Positions 26,211 to 36,061 of a stretch of DNA of 60,841 nucleotides are shown here, one piece after another; the first letter of the stretch is position 1; the number at the start of each line of letters is the position of its first letter. The notes below the pieces were generated by a model. It worked only from the letters and a program-made list of their open reading frames with translations. It did no database searches and was not told the DNA's origin. This DNA comes from Candidatus Zixiibacteriota bacterium (GTDB lineage: Bacteria; Zixibacteria; MSB-5A5; GN15; PGXB01). The stretch lies in NCBI GenBank assembly GCA_900498245.1, contig LS998015.1, positions 1,701,501 to 1,762,341 of the forward strand, in the 5' to 3' direction. Made by a program: the position numbers and the translations under genes.

Positions 26211-27471
26211 ATATATCGATGATCCGAAGCAGGTTACGATTGAGACCTATATCTCCCGTGGGGGCTATAAAGCCTGGGAAAAGGTGCTCAAAGGGATGAA
26301 ACCGGCGGAAGTCATCGACGAGGTGAAAAAGTCGGGTTTGCGGGGCCGCGGCGGGGCCGGTTTTCCGGCCGGGATGAAATGGAGTTTCATCCCCAAAGAC
26401 AGTCTCAAACCGCGGTATCTAGTCTGCAATGCCGATGAATCGGAACCGGGGACCTGCAAGGATCGGGTGCTGATGGAACATGATCCGCATGGAGTGGTCG
26501 AAGGGATGGCGATAGCGGCCTACGCCATTGGGAGTCATCTGGCCTTTTGTTATGTGCGGGGCGAGTTTGTTTATCCCGCTGCCATGATGGAAAAAGCGAT
26601 CGAAGAGGCCTATAAAAAGGGAATGCTGGGGAAAAATATTTTTGGTACCGGATATGATCTTGATATGGTGGTTCATACCGGGGGCGGGGCCTATATCTGC
26701 GGGGAGGAAACGGCCCTTTTGAATTCTCTGGAGGGGGAGCGGGGTATGTCGCGGATACGGCCGCCATTTCCGGCAATCGAGGGGTTGTATGGCTGCCCGA
26801 CGGTCGTAAATAATGTCGAGACGCTGGCGGTGGTGCCGCATGTAATAAACAACGGGGCCGATTGGTACGCCTCGATGGGGACGGAAAAATCAAAAGGAAC
26901 GAAGATATTTTCTCTGTCGGGGCATGTGAAGAGGCCCGGCAACTATGAACTGGAAATGGGCACGAAATTGTCGGTGCTGATAAATGATATCGGCGGCGGC
27001 ATGCTTGACGGGCACAAATTGAAAGCGATCATTCCCGGCGGCTCATCGACCCCCTTTCTGCTGCCCAATCAGATAGACACGCCGCTTGATTATGAATCCC
27101 TGGCGGCGGCCGGATCGATGCTCGGTTCGGGAGCGGTGATTGTAATAGATGATCGCACCTGCATGGTCTGGGTGATAGAAAGATTGATACATTTTTATAA
27201 ACATGAATCATGCGGCAAGTGTACGCCCTGCCGGGACGGGACCGGCTGGCTGGAGCAGTTAATCGGCAGAATCGAGGCCGGTGAAGGTGTGCCCGGGGAC
27301 CTGGAAAAGATAGACTCGATTTGCGACAATATTTTGGGGCGCACGATTTGCCCTCTCGGGGACGCCGCCGTCATGCCGATTCAATCAGCGCTGAAGCTTT
27401 TCCGGGAAGAATTTCAATATCATATCGACAACAAGAGATGCATGGTTAAAACGGAGTTTGAGTTTAAATAA
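26188..27471 (+). CDS. nuoF: NADH-quinone oxidoreductase subunit F, NADH-binding
   Basis: 427 residues from ATG 26188 (a GTG directly before it is in frame); overlaps nuoE by 23 bases. GRGGAGFPAGMKW binds NADH, NADESEPGTCKDR and GGGAYICGEETAL bind FMN, and SCGKCTPCRDG plus TICPLGDAA provide the four Cys of cluster N3. This is the entry point for electrons from NADH. Confidence 0.96.
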   Translation: MEKKILFKYIDDPKQVTIETYISRGGYKAWEKVLKGMKPAEVIDEVKKSGLRGRGGAGFPAGMKWSFIPKDSLKPRYLVCNADESEPGTCKDRVLMEHDPHGVVEGMAIAAYAIGSHLAFCYVRGEFVYPAAMMEKAIEEAYKKGMLGKNIFGTGYDLDMVVHTGGGAYICGEETALLNSLEGERGMSRIRPPFPAIEGLYGCPTVVNNVETLAVVPHVINNGADWYASMGTEKSKGTKIFSLSGHVKRPGNYELEMGTKLSVLINDIGGGMLDGHKLKAIIPGGSSTPFLLPNQIDTPLDYESLAAAGSMLGSGAVIVIDDRTCMVWVIERLIHFYKHESCGKCTPCRDGTGWLEQLIGRIEAGEGVPGDLEKIDSICDNILGRTICPLGDAAVMPIQSALKLFREEFQYHIDNKRCMVKTEFEFK

Positions 27472-29987
27472 TGGCTGATACCGTCAACATGGTGACATTG
27501 ACCATAAACGGCCGGGAGACGACGGTCCCTAAGGGAACGACGGTTCTGGAAGCGGCCAAAATGATGGGTATTGAAATTCCCACATTCTGCTGGCACCCGA
27601 AATTGAAGCCGGTCGGGGCCTGCCGCATCTGTTATGTCGAGATTGAAAAGATGCCGAAACTGCAGGTCTCCTGCGCGACGGAAGTCATGCCGGGGATGGT
27701 GGTGAATACGGAATCGGAAAAAGTCAAACAGGGACGAAAGGCGGTATTGGAGTTTCTTCTGATTAATCATCCGCTCGATTGTCCCACCTGCGACAAGGGC
27801 GGGGAGTGCGACCTTCAGGATAATACATTCAATCATGGAATTGATGATTCCCGTTTTGATTTCAGGAAATACAGGTTTATCAGGGACAGGAAATCGACAT
27901 TTGACGATTATCGAATCGGCCCGGAGATAATCAGGAATCAAAATCGGTGCATTCGCTGTTTTAAGTGCGTACGAGCCAACAAGGAAGCTTTTGGCGAATA
28001 TGATTTGGGCGCGTTCCAGCGAGGCGATATTACCGAGATCGACGCCGCTCCGGGAGAGATGGTTGATTCCATTTATTCCGGCAATCTGGTGGAAATCTGC
28101 CCGGTAGGGGCACTTACCAATACCGACTGGCGATATAAAATCAGGGTTTGGAAAACGCAAAAAATAGACTCTATATGCTCTTATTGCGCGGATGGCTGCA
28201 ATCTGACTTTGTGGAAGGACCGCAACCGAATATATCGAGTGACTTCTCGCCGTAATGATGCTATCGATGAGGGCTGGATTTGCGATATCGGGCGATACGG
28301 CTATCAAATCACCAATTCGGACAGCCGGTTAACGACTCCCCTTATTAAGAAAGGGGACAAGCAGGTTGCTTCGTCCTGGGAAGAGGCCATCGAACTGATA
28401 GCGCGGAAATTCAAAGAAATCAAAGAGAAAAAGGGCGGGGTTTGTATCGGCGGTCTGATTACGTCGTCAATAGATTCCAATTCTCTCTACGCCTTCTCCA
28501 AATTTTTCCGGACCGTAATCCATTCGAATAATGTCGATTTTCGGACGGAATATAAAATGCTGCCGGAAAAACATGGTGATTTATATACCAGATTGACCGA
28601 ACAAAAATTCAGTATTGCGGATATCGAAAAGTCGGATTTAATCCTGGTGGTCGGCTCCAATTTGATTAAAGAGCATCCCATCATAAATTTGCGAGTCCAT
28701 AAGACTGTCACGCGCAAAGCGGCGTCGCTATATACGATTAATCCGATAGCGACGAAATCGGGAGAGATTTCACAAGATGAAATGGTCAACGCCCCCGGGA
28801 CCATGGAGGCGCTGCTTAACGGTGTCGTGATGGCCCTAACGGAGAAGACCGGAGGGGCGGATAAATTCAGGTCGCTTCTGGAACCGAATTCTGTCGGCCA
28901 AGCGGCTGAGATTTCGGGCATTTCCGAAGAAAGAATCAGGGCACTGGCGGAAGCCATGGTGAAGGCGACCAATATCACATTAATTGCCGGGGAATTCATA
29001 TCGACTTCCTCATCGCGCGAAGTCCTGGCTTCAGCCATAAATAATCTGGCAATTGCGGCCGGTATCTATGAAAAAGGGCAGGTCGGGATTCTCTCCAAGT
29101 ATGCGAACAGCAAAGGGGCGGAAAGACTCGGCGTGATGCCGCATTTGTCCGACAGCATGATATCCGATTTTAAAAAGATTTGGGGATATTATCCGGAAAA
29201 TCCCGGGCTGGCCTCGGATCGTATGATTCTGGGGGCCAAAAAAGAGGAAATTGATTCCCTCTTGATTATCGGCGCCAATCCGATTGGGAATTATCCCGAC
29301 GGAGAGTTTGTCCGCGAAGGCATTGAGAAACTGGATTTTCTTGCCGTGGCGGATATGTGTGAATCGGAAACATCAGAGATGGCCGATGTGGTTTTGCCCC
29401 TCGCCGGATGGGCCGAATATGACGGCAGTTTTGTGAATGTCGAGGGCAGGGAGCAGTCTTTCAGGGCCGCCATCAAGCCGGTCGGGAATTCTCTGCCGGG
29501 ATATGAAATCGTACGCTTAATTGCCGAGGCGATGAAAGAGCCAATCTATGAGGATTTCAGGACTCTCGCCGAAGAGGCGAACGGTTTATTACAAAGGACG
29601 CCTGCAACCGCCGCTCCTGAGATAACCGAGGTGAAATATATAAAAGAGTCAGCGCCATCGGAATTTCCCTTCCCGCTTTTTGTCGTGGATGATATGCACC
29701 ATATGGGACACCGGACGGAGAAATCAAAATCCCTGGCGGCTTTTTGCGGCGAGCCGTATCTGGAGATTTCGCCGTCGGTGGCAGACAAATTAGGTATAGC
29801 CGATGGGGACATGGTTAAAGTCGAGTCGGAGACGGGCAAAGTGATATTGGGAGCCCGAATTTCAGAACATCTCGACAACAATGTAGCCCTGGTTAGCCGG
29901 ACTTTCGCGGCGCCGCCCGTTAACATTTTGCAGATGAGAAAAAGACGAATCGATTGGGTGCGCCTGACAAGGATGGAAGAAGCATGA
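27471..29987 (+). CDS. nuoG: NADH-quinone oxidoreductase subunit G
   Basis: 838 residues. N-terminal [2Fe-2S] ferredoxin domain (GACRICYVEIE), the His-Cys3 cluster site HPLDCPTCDKGGECDLQ, a [4Fe-4S] pair (NRCIRCFKCVRA, EICPVGALT), another 4Fe site (ICSYCADGCN) and a molybdopterin-oxidoreductase-like domain from about 260 with a dinucleotide-type end. The molybdenum domain is structural in this subunit family. It shares one base with nuoF. Length is normal for NuoG. Confidence 0.95.
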   Translation: MADTVNMVTLTINGRETTVPKGTTVLEAAKMMGIEIPTFCWHPKLKPVGACRICYVEIEKMPKLQVSCATEVMPGMVVNTESEKVKQGRKAVLEFLLINHPLDCPTCDKGGECDLQDNTFNHGIDDSRFDFRKYRFIRDRKSTFDDYRIGPEIIRNQNRCIRCFKCVRANKEAFGEYDLGAFQRGDITEIDAAPGEMVDSIYSGNLVEICPVGALTNTDWRYKIRVWKTQKIDSICSYCADGCNLTLWKDRNRIYRVTSRRNDAIDEGWICDIGRYGYQITNSDSRLTTPLIKKGDKQVASSWEEAIELIARKFKEIKEKKGGVCIGGLITSSIDSNSLYAFSKFFRTVIHSNNVDFRTEYKMLPEKHGDLYTRLTEQKFSIADIEKSDLILVVGSNLIKEHPIINLRVHKTVTRKAASLYTINPIATKSGEISQDEMVNAPGTMEALLNGVVMALTEKTGGADKFRSLLEPNSVGQAAEISGISEERIRALAEAMVKATNITLIAGEFISTSSSREVLASAINNLAIAAGIYEKGQVGILSKYANSKGAERLGVMPHLSDSMISDFKKIWGYYPENPGLASDRMILGAKKEEIDSLLIIGANPIGNYPDGEFVREGIEKLDFLAVADMCESETSEMADVVLPLAGWAEYDGSFVNVEGREQSFRAAIKPVGNSLPGYEIVRLIAEAMKEPIYEDFRTLAEEANGLLQRTPATAAPEITEVKYIKESAPSEFPFPLFVVDDMHHMGHRTEKSKSLAAFCGEPYLEISPSVADKLGIADGDMVKVESETGKVILGARISEHLDNNVALVSRTFAAPPVNILQMRKRRIDWVRLTRMEEA

Positions 29988-30973
29988 CCGGAACAGAATT
30001 TGCCATTATTTCGGCAATAAAAGTGGTCGTAGTCGTCCTGGCGGTTTTGACTGGATGCGCCTATGCCACCTGGCTGGAGAGAAAATTGGTCGGGCATTTT
30101 CAGCACCGTATCGGGCCCAATCTGGCCGGACCGTTCGGTTTGCTGCAGCCGGTCGCCGATGCCATTAAATTGATTTTCAAAGAGGATATTGTCCCCGACA
30201 ATGCCGAACGGATCACTTATGCGCTCGCCCCGGTCGTGATGTTTATTCCCGCGCTGCTGAATTTTGCCGTGGTGCCGTTCGGCGACACGGTGACATTATT
30301 CGGTTACAAGATCGATATGGTGATTTCGGATTTGAATGTCGGCATCCTGTATATATTTGCCGTGACGTCGCTGGGGGTCTATGGTATAGTCCTGGCGGGC
30401 TGGTCATCGGGCTCAAAATATTCGCTTTTGGGCGGGATTCGCTCTTCGGCCCAGATGATATCGTATGAAGTGGCCTACGGACTATCCATTATGGGTGTTC
30501 TTGTTATCGCCCAGACATTTTCGCTCAAGGAGTTGGTGGATCAGCAGGCATCGGTCTGGCACTGGTTTATATTCCGTCAGCCGGTAGGATTCTTCATTTA
30601 TGCCATTTGCGCGGTAGCCGAAACTAATCGCTCCCCGTTCGATTTGCCGGAGGCGGAATCGGAACTGGTGGCGGGGTATCATACCGAATATTCGTCGATG
30701 CGATTCGCTATGTTCTATATCGGGGAATATGCCAATATGATATCGGTTTCATGCGTGGCGACAACTTTATTTCTCGGCGGATGGCAGGGGCCATTCTTGC
30801 CGCCGGTGGTCTGGTTTGTCATTAAAGTTATTTTCTTCATGTCGGTATATATCTGGATACGGGCCACTTTGCCTCGTCTGCGCTACGACCAACTAATGGC
30901 TCTGGGTTGGAAGGTGCTGTTTCCTCTGGCGCTTTTGAATGTGATGGTAACCTCGCTGATAACTTTGTTGTGA
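29984..30973 (+). CDS. nuoH: NADH-quinone oxidoreductase subunit H
   Basis: 329 residues from the ATG at 29984 that overlaps the nuoG stop (ATGA); upstream in-frame codons lie inside nuoG. About eight membrane helices. WLERKLVGHFQHRIGPN, the conserved cytoplasmic loops with GLLQPVADAIKL, and AETNRSPFDLPEAESELVAG identify NuoH, which forms the quinone tunnel and the first proton path. Confidence 0.95.
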   Translation: MTGTEFAIISAIKVVVVVLAVLTGCAYATWLERKLVGHFQHRIGPNLAGPFGLLQPVADAIKLIFKEDIVPDNAERITYALAPVVMFIPALLNFAVVPFGDTVTLFGYKIDMVISDLNVGILYIFAVTSLGVYGIVLAGWSSGSKYSLLGGIRSSAQMISYEVAYGLSIMGVLVIAQTFSLKELVDQQASVWHWFIFRQPVGFFIYAICAVAETNRSPFDLPEAESELVAGYHTEYSSMRFAMFYIGEYANMISVSCVATTLFLGGWQGPFLPPVVWFVIKVIFFMSVYIWIRATLPRLRYDQLMALGWKVLFPLALLNVMVTSLITLL

Positions 30974-30980
30974 TAAAGAT

Positions 30981-31457
30981 ATGATTGATGTAATAAAAAC
31001 GGTTTTCCTGGCACTGCCCAAAGGGTTTTACACGACCCTGAAGCACCTGTTTATGAAGCCGGTAACCATTCAATATCCCAAAGTTAAGAAAGAAATGGCG
31101 CCCCGTTACCGGGGACTTCATTATCTGGAAGTTTATGAAGACGGCAGCGAGCGGTGTGTCTGCTGCGGTCTTTGCGCCGCCTCTTGTCCCGCTGATGCCA
31201 TATATATGGAAGGCGCGGAAAACGAAAAGGGGGAGCGTTACGCCAAGGTATATGAGATAAACCTGCTCCGCTGTATTTATTGCGGATATTGCGAAGAGGC
31301 GTGCCCCGAGGAAGCGATATTTTTGGGACACGAATATGAATTTTCTAATGACAATCGGGATGTTTTTATTTTTACTAAGGAGCAAATGCTGGCCAATCGT
31401 CCCAAAAAAGAAAAGCCGTTCAAAAAGATTATCCGGCGGGTGCGGAGGATATTTTAA
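30981..31457 (+). CDS. nuoI: NADH-quinone oxidoreductase subunit I
   Basis: 158 residues, with two [4Fe-4S] motifs: RCVCCGLCAASCP and RCIYCGYCEEACPEE, holding clusters N6a and N6b. An N-terminal amphipathic segment (KPVTIQYPKVKKE) precedes them, as is usual. Links NuoG to NuoB in the electron chain. Confidence 0.95.
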   Translation: MIDVIKTVFLALPKGFYTTLKHLFMKPVTIQYPKVKKEMAPRYRGLHYLEVYEDGSERCVCCGLCAASCPADAIYMEGAENEKGERYAKVYEINLLRCIYCGYCEEACPEEAIFLGHEYEFSNDNRDVFIFTKEQMLANRPKKEKPFKKIIRRVRRIF

Positions 31458-31463
31458 GCCGTT

Positions 31464-31994
31464 ATGGAACTGGTAGTATTTTATTTTGCGGCGGTGGTGG
31501 CTGTGGGCGGCGGCCTGATGATGATATTGCAGCGGAATCCGGTCGCGTCCGTCCTGTACCTCATTGTCACCCTGATGGCGATCGCGGTGATGTTCGTTCA
31601 ATTAAGCGCGATTTTTGTAGGCGCTCTTTTGATAATAGTCTATGCCGGCGCCATTCTGGTGCTGTTCCTGTTTGTCATTATGTTGTTGAATTTGCGGGGA
31701 GAGAAATTCGCCGAAAAACGGTCCAAGGTGGATCGCCCGACCAGAGTAATATTGACCGTAGTTTTTGTCGCGGAACTTCTGGCAATGATCAAACAGGTGG
31801 CTTTCCCGGGGAGGATGAATACCCTGATGGTTCAGGCGTCGCCCGATTTCGGCGGGGCCCGGCCGGTAGCGGAACTGCTTTATACCAAATATCTATTCCC
31901 ATTTGAACTGACTTCGATTTTGCTTCTGGTGGCGATTGTCGGTGCGGTAATAATGGCGAAGAGGGATGAAAAAGATGACGGGAGGGGAGTCTGA
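31464..31994 (+). CDS. nuoJ: NADH-quinone oxidoreductase subunit J
   Basis: 176 residues, about five membrane helices. The conserved [16 protein letters not shown] near residue 55-70 contains the pi-bulge helix of NuoJ. The C-terminus is charged ([11 protein letters not shown]). Its TGA shares one base with the nuoK ATG. Confidence 0.93.
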   Translation: MELVVFYFAAVVAVGGGLMMILQRNPVASVLYLIVTLMAIAVMFVQLSAIFVGALLIIVYAGAILVLFLFVIMLLNLRGEKFAEKRSKVDRPTRVILTVVFVAELLAMIKQVAFPGRMNTLMVQASPDFGGARPVAELLYTKYLFPFELTSILLLVAIVGAVIMAKRDEKDDGRGV

Positions 31995-32296
31995 TGGTTC
32001 CGATGCCGCATTATCTGATAGTCAGTGCCATCCTCTTTGCCATAGGGGTGGCCGGCGTAATTCTATCGCGAAACCTGATCATAATGTTTATGTCGGTTGA
32101 ATTGATGCTTAATGCGGCCAACCTGACGATTATCACTTTTTCGCGATTTCTGAATCTTATGGACGGGCATGTCTTTGTATTTTTGATCATGGCCGTGGCG
32201 GCGGCCGAAGCCGCGGTCGGTCTGGCGATAATCATAATGCTTTTCCGCACCCGGGGCACAATTGACGCGGATAAATTCAATTTGCTGAAATGGTGA
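31994..32296 (+). CDS. nuoK: NADH-quinone oxidoreductase subunit K
   Basis: 100 residues, three helices, the standard size. The conserved [12 protein letters not shown] carries the intramembrane glutamate and a second lies in [10 protein letters not shown]; both belong to the proton pathway. One-base overlap with nuoJ. Confidence 0.95.
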   Translation: MVPMPHYLIVSAILFAIGVAGVILSRNLIIMFMSVELMLNAANLTIITFSRFLNLMDGHVFVFLIMAVAAAEAAVGLAIIIMLFRTRGTIDADKFNLLKW

Positions 32297-32303
32297 ACGA
32301 GAA

Positions 32304-34229
32304 ATGAGTCATTACCTTATTCTGATTCCGCTTTTCCCGCTGGTGGGGTTTCTCATCAATGGATTGCTTTTAGGCAAATTGAATAAGAAAATTGTATCGA
32401 TAGTAGCCTGCGGTGCGGTGGGTCTGTCGTTCCTCTGGGGTCTGAAATTATTTTTCGAGTTGCTTTCTATGTCGCCGGCGAACCGCGTCATTGAGGAAGT
32501 GGTTTTCAACTGGATTCCCTCGGGCGATTTTAATGTCAATATCGGATTTCTTTTTGATCCGCTTTCGGCGGTAATGGTGCTGGTGGTTTCCGGAGTCGGA
32601 TTCCTGATCCATCTTTATTCTATCGGTTATATGCATGATGATGCCGGCTATGGCCGCTATTTCACATATCTCAACCTGTTTATCTTCTCGATGTTGACCC
32701 TGGTGATGGCTAACAACTATCTGTTGATGTTTGTCGGTTGGGAAGGGGTCGGACTCTGCAGTTATCTTTTGATCGGCTTCTGGTTTGAAAAGCAGTCGGC
32801 GTCCGACGCCGGCAAAAAGGCGTTTATAGTCAATCGTATCGGCGACTTCGGATTCCTGCTAGGTCTATTTATTATATTTTGGAGCACCGGGTCGCTGAAT
32901 TTCATATCGGTCTTCGAAAAAGCCCCGCAAGTTTTTATTGCCGGGGGCGGTTTGATTACGGCGGCGACTCTGCTCTTGTTTCTGGGGGCGACCGGCAAAT
33001 CGGCGCAGATTCCGCTTTATGTCTGGCTCCCGGATGCGATGGAGGGGCCCACGCCGGTTTCGGCCTTGATCCATGCCGCAACTATGGTTACGGCGGGTGT
33101 CTATATGATTGCCCGCTCCCATGTATTATTTCTTATGGCGCCGACCACACTAATGGTAGTGGCCATAATCGGGGTGGTGACAGCGCTTTTTGCGGCGACG
33201 ATTGCTCTGGCGCAAAACGATATCAAACGGGTCCTGGCCTATTCGACGATCAGCCAATTGGGATATATGTTCGTGGCCTGCGGGGTGGCGGCGTTCTCGG
33301 CGGGCATTTTTCATTTGATGACCCATGCCTTTTTCAAGGCGCTCCTGTTTTTGGGGGCGGGCTCGGTTATACATTCTCTCTCGGGTCAGCAGGATATGCG
33401 ATTCATGGGAGGTTTGAAGCGCCACATGCCGACCACGTTCTGGACATTTTTGGCGGCGACGCTGGCTATTGCAGGTATTCCCGGATTGTCAGGATTCTTT
33501 TCCAAGGATGAAATACTTTGGAAATCTTTTTCCTCCGATTACGGCTCGATATGGATTTGGGCGATAGGTCTGTTTACGGCCATGCTGACCGCTTTCTATA
33601 TGTTCCGGCTGTTATTCCTGACATTTTACGGTGAAGAACGAATGGAGCATCATGTCAAGGAACATATGCATGAATCACCGAAAATCATGACTGTGCCACT
33701 GACTATTTTGGGCATCCTGGCGATTATCGGCGGTTATGTCGGAATTCCCCACATTCTCGGAGGCGGCAACGGTTTCGAGAAGTTCCTGGAGCCGGTAATG
33801 GGCGGTGGGGAATCGACGGCCTTGGCGGCGACGGCAGAAAGCGGCGGCACTGAATTAATGCTCATGGCGATTTCCGTGGTGCTAATATTGGGTTCAATTT
33901 ACCTGGCATATGTCCTCTATGTCAAAAATATCGGCCTGGCCGGCAGATTGCGCCAATCCCTTTCGGGTTTGCACCGGGTTTTGTATGGTAAATATTTTAT
34001 AGATGAATTATACGGCGCCGTCATTGTCAGACCATTGGTGGGGCTGTCTCTTTTCCTCTGGAAGATAATCGATGTTTTATTTATTGACGGTATCCTTAAC
34101 GGGCTGGCGACAATAATCGGTGACATATCAAAAATCCTCAGGCCGGTGCAGTCAGGCTTGGTCAGGCGATACACGACCGTTTTTCTGCTGGGAGTGGTGT
34201 TGTTGATAGGTTATATAATTTTCAGGTAA
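32304..34229 (+). CDS. nuoL: NADH-quinone oxidoreductase subunit L
   Basis: 641 residues, antiporter-like proton-pumping subunit. Key landmarks: MFVGWEGVGLCSYLLIGFW with the channel glutamate, the lysine in LGATGKSAQIPLYVWLPDAM, and LIHAATMVTAGVYM. The C-terminal roughly 150 residues form the lateral helix and anchor. Seven bases after nuoK. Confidence 0.96.
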   Translation: MSHYLILIPLFPLVGFLINGLLLGKLNKKIVSIVACGAVGLSFLWGLKLFFELLSMSPANRVIEEVVFNWIPSGDFNVNIGFLFDPLSAVMVLVVSGVGFLIHLYSIGYMHDDAGYGRYFTYLNLFIFSMLTLVMANNYLLMFVGWEGVGLCSYLLIGFWFEKQSASDAGKKAFIVNRIGDFGFLLGLFIIFWSTGSLNFISVFEKAPQVFIAGGGLITAATLLLFLGATGKSAQIPLYVWLPDAMEGPTPVSALIHAATMVTAGVYMIARSHVLFLMAPTTLMVVAIIGVVTALFAATIALAQNDIKRVLAYSTISQLGYMFVACGVAAFSAGIFHLMTHAFFKALLFLGAGSVIHSLSGQQDMRFMGGLKRHMPTTFWTFLAATLAIAGIPGLSGFFSKDEILWKSFSSDYGSIWIWAIGLFTAMLTAFYMFRLLFLTFYGEERMEHHVKEHMHESPKIMTVPLTILGILAIIGGYVGIPHILGGGNGFEKFLEPVMGGGESTALAATAESGGTELMLMAISVVLILGSIYLAYVLYVKNIGLAGRLRQSLSGLHRVLYGKYFIDELYGAVIVRPLVGLSLFLWKIIDVLFIDGILNGLATIIGDISKILRPVQSGLVRRYTTVFLLGVVLLIGYIIFR

Positions 34230-34230
34230 T

Positions 34231-35814
34231 ATGGGCATTGATATTTTAACATTGGTAACATTTTTCCCTCTGCTGGGGGTCCTCCTGCTCCTTTTTGTGC
34301 CCAAGGAACGATCCGATTCAATTAAGGCCGTGGCCATTATTATATCATTTGTCACTTTTCTTATATCGGTCTTTCTATATGTCATGTTTGACCCTCTCGG
34401 GAACGGCATGCAATTTGAGGTCAATATCCCCTGGATCGGAGCGTTCGGGATTAATTATCATCTAGGGATCGACGGTATATCACTTCTACTAATTATGCTG
34501 ACGACGTTGCTGTCGTTGATTGCGATTGTGTCGTCGTGGAGCGCGATTACAAAGTCGATAAAAGGCTATTACATCTCCATGCTTCTGCTGGAAACCGGGA
34601 TGCTGGGAGTTTTCGTGGCCCTCGATCTGTTCCTGTTTTATCTTTTCTGGGAAGCGATGCTGATTCCGATGTATTTCCTGATCGGTGTCTGGGGCGGACC
34701 GCGGAAAATTTACGCCGCCATAAAATTCGTGCTTTTTACCATGTTTGGATCACTTCTGATGCTGGTGGCGCTTATCTATCTGGTAATCATGTATCATGGC
34801 TACAGCGGGGAGTACAGTTTTGATATTTTGAAACTGTACCAGATGCCGATACCGCTGGGCGCCCAGACTTATATTTTCCTGGCTTTCGCCCTGGCCTTTG
34901 CGATCAAGGTCCCGATCTGGCCGTTTCATACCTGGCTGCCGGACGCGCATGTTGAGGCCCCGACCGCGGGTTCGGTTATTTTGGCGGGTGTGCTTCTGAA
35001 GATGGGCACCTATGGTTTTATCCGTATTTGCCTGCCGATGTTCCCCGAAGCGACACTGCAGTTTGTTCCGTTGATTTCTGTTTTGGCGATTATCGGAATT
35101 ATATACGGGGCTTTGGTGGCGATGGTGCAAAGGGATGTCAAATCGCTGGTAGCGTTTTCGTCTGTATCTCATTTGGGATTTGTAATGTTGGGAATGATGA
35201 CCCTCAATATCCAGGGATTGGAGGGTTCGGTGATACAGATGATAAATCACGGTATCTCGACGGGCGCGCTTTTCCTGCTGGTGGGAATGATTTATGAGCG
35301 GCGTCATACCCGACTGATATCGGAATTCGGCGGTCTGGCAAAATCGATGCCGGTGTTTTCAACGTTCTTCATGATAGTCGCTCTTTCTTCAATCGGGTTA
35401 CCTTTGACCAACGGTTTTGTGGGTGAATTTTTGATATTGCTGGGTACTTTCAAGGCGAATCAGGTATATGCTATCCTGGGAGCCACGGGGGTTATTCTGG
35501 CGGCCTGCTATATGTTATGGATGCTGCAAAGGGTAATTTTCGGAAAGATTACGCAGGCGGTGAATGAAAATCTGCATGACCTTTATCGGCGGGAAAGGCT
35601 GGTTCTGATTCCTCTGGTTCTGCTGATTTTGTGGATAGGGATTTATCCCAAGCCGTTCTTTAATCGCATGGAGCCGGCGGTACGAAATGTTATTACCCTG
35701 GTGAATCGCGCCCGGAGCACGGAAGCGGCGGGCGAATCGAAACAGAAGGATTTAAATGCACCCGGGCCAAAAGGCGTTGCGGATTTGAAGATAGTCGGAG
35801 ATTTGAATGAGTAA
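34231..35814 (+). CDS. nuoM: NADH-quinone oxidoreductase subunit M
   Basis: 527 residues, second antiporter-like subunit. FYLFWEAMLIPMYFLIG carries the channel glutamate, and FAIKVPIWPFHTWLPDAH the lysine and His of the proton path. The last 30 residues are polar and family-variable. It starts 2 bases after nuoL; its end overlaps the glutaredoxin-like gene by 8 bases (ATGAGTAA). Confidence 0.96.
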   Translation: MGIDILTLVTFFPLLGVLLLLFVPKERSDSIKAVAIIISFVTFLISVFLYVMFDPLGNGMQFEVNIPWIGAFGINYHLGIDGISLLLIMLTTLLSLIAIVSSWSAITKSIKGYYISMLLLETGMLGVFVALDLFLFYLFWEAMLIPMYFLIGVWGGPRKIYAAIKFVLFTMFGSLLMLVALIYLVIMYHGYSGEYSFDILKLYQMPIPLGAQTYIFLAFALAFAIKVPIWPFHTWLPDAHVEAPTAGSVILAGVLLKMGTYGFIRICLPMFPEATLQFVPLISVLAIIGIIYGALVAMVQRDVKSLVAFSSVSHLGFVMLGMMTLNIQGLEGSVIQMINHGISTGALFLLVGMIYERRHTRLISEFGGLAKSMPVFSTFFMIVALSSIGLPLTNGFVGEFLILLGTFKANQVYAILGATGVILAACYMLWMLQRVIFGKITQAVNENLHDLYRRERLVLIPLVLLILWIGIYPKPFFNRMEPAVRNVITLVNRARSTEAAGESKQKDLNAPGPKGVADLKIVGDLNE

Positions 35815-36019
35815 AGTGACCATTTATACCAAACCGGGGTGCCCTTACTGCGCGGCGGCAAAGGAGTTTTATGACAAGCAGGGTATCAAATTCAAAGAGA
35901 TAGATGTTTATGCTGTCAAGGGTGCAAAGGAAGATGCCATTAGACTGGCCGACGGAAAGACCATTGTGCCGGTTATAGTTGAAGATGGCAGTGTGACGGT
36001 GGGGTTCGGTGGTGGTTGA
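35807..36019 (+). CDS. glutaredoxin-like protein (CPYC) inside the nuo operon
   Basis: 70 residues, a minimal thioredoxin fold. The N-terminal VTIYTKPGCPYCAAAKEFY carries the redox pair CPYC, a cis-Pro follows in TIVPVIVEDG, and the C-terminus is VGFGGG. It resembles the short glutaredoxin-like 'Uxx-star' group, where the first Cys is selenocysteine in some members; here it is encoded as Cys. Tightly coupled to nuoM and followed by nuoN, so co-expressed with complex I. It could reduce disulfides or handle Fe-S or glutathionylated subunits; that role is inferred from position only. Confidence 0.85.
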   Translation: MSKVTIYTKPGCPYCAAAKEFYDKQGIKFKEIDVYAVKGAKEDAIRLADGKTIVPVIVEDGSVTVGFGGG

Positions 36020-36030
36020 GGTATTTGAAA

Positions 36031-36047
36031 TGCATCCGGAGGATGCA
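36031..36047 (+). promoter_or_regulatory. hairpin containing the only SD-like sequence before nuoN
   Basis: A perfect 7-bp stem (TGCATCC / GGATGCA) with GGA loop. The SD-like GGAGG at 36038-36042 is in its loop and 3' arm, 19 bases from the nuoN ATG. Confidence 0.45.
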
Positions 36048-36061
36048 GAAAATAATAAACT

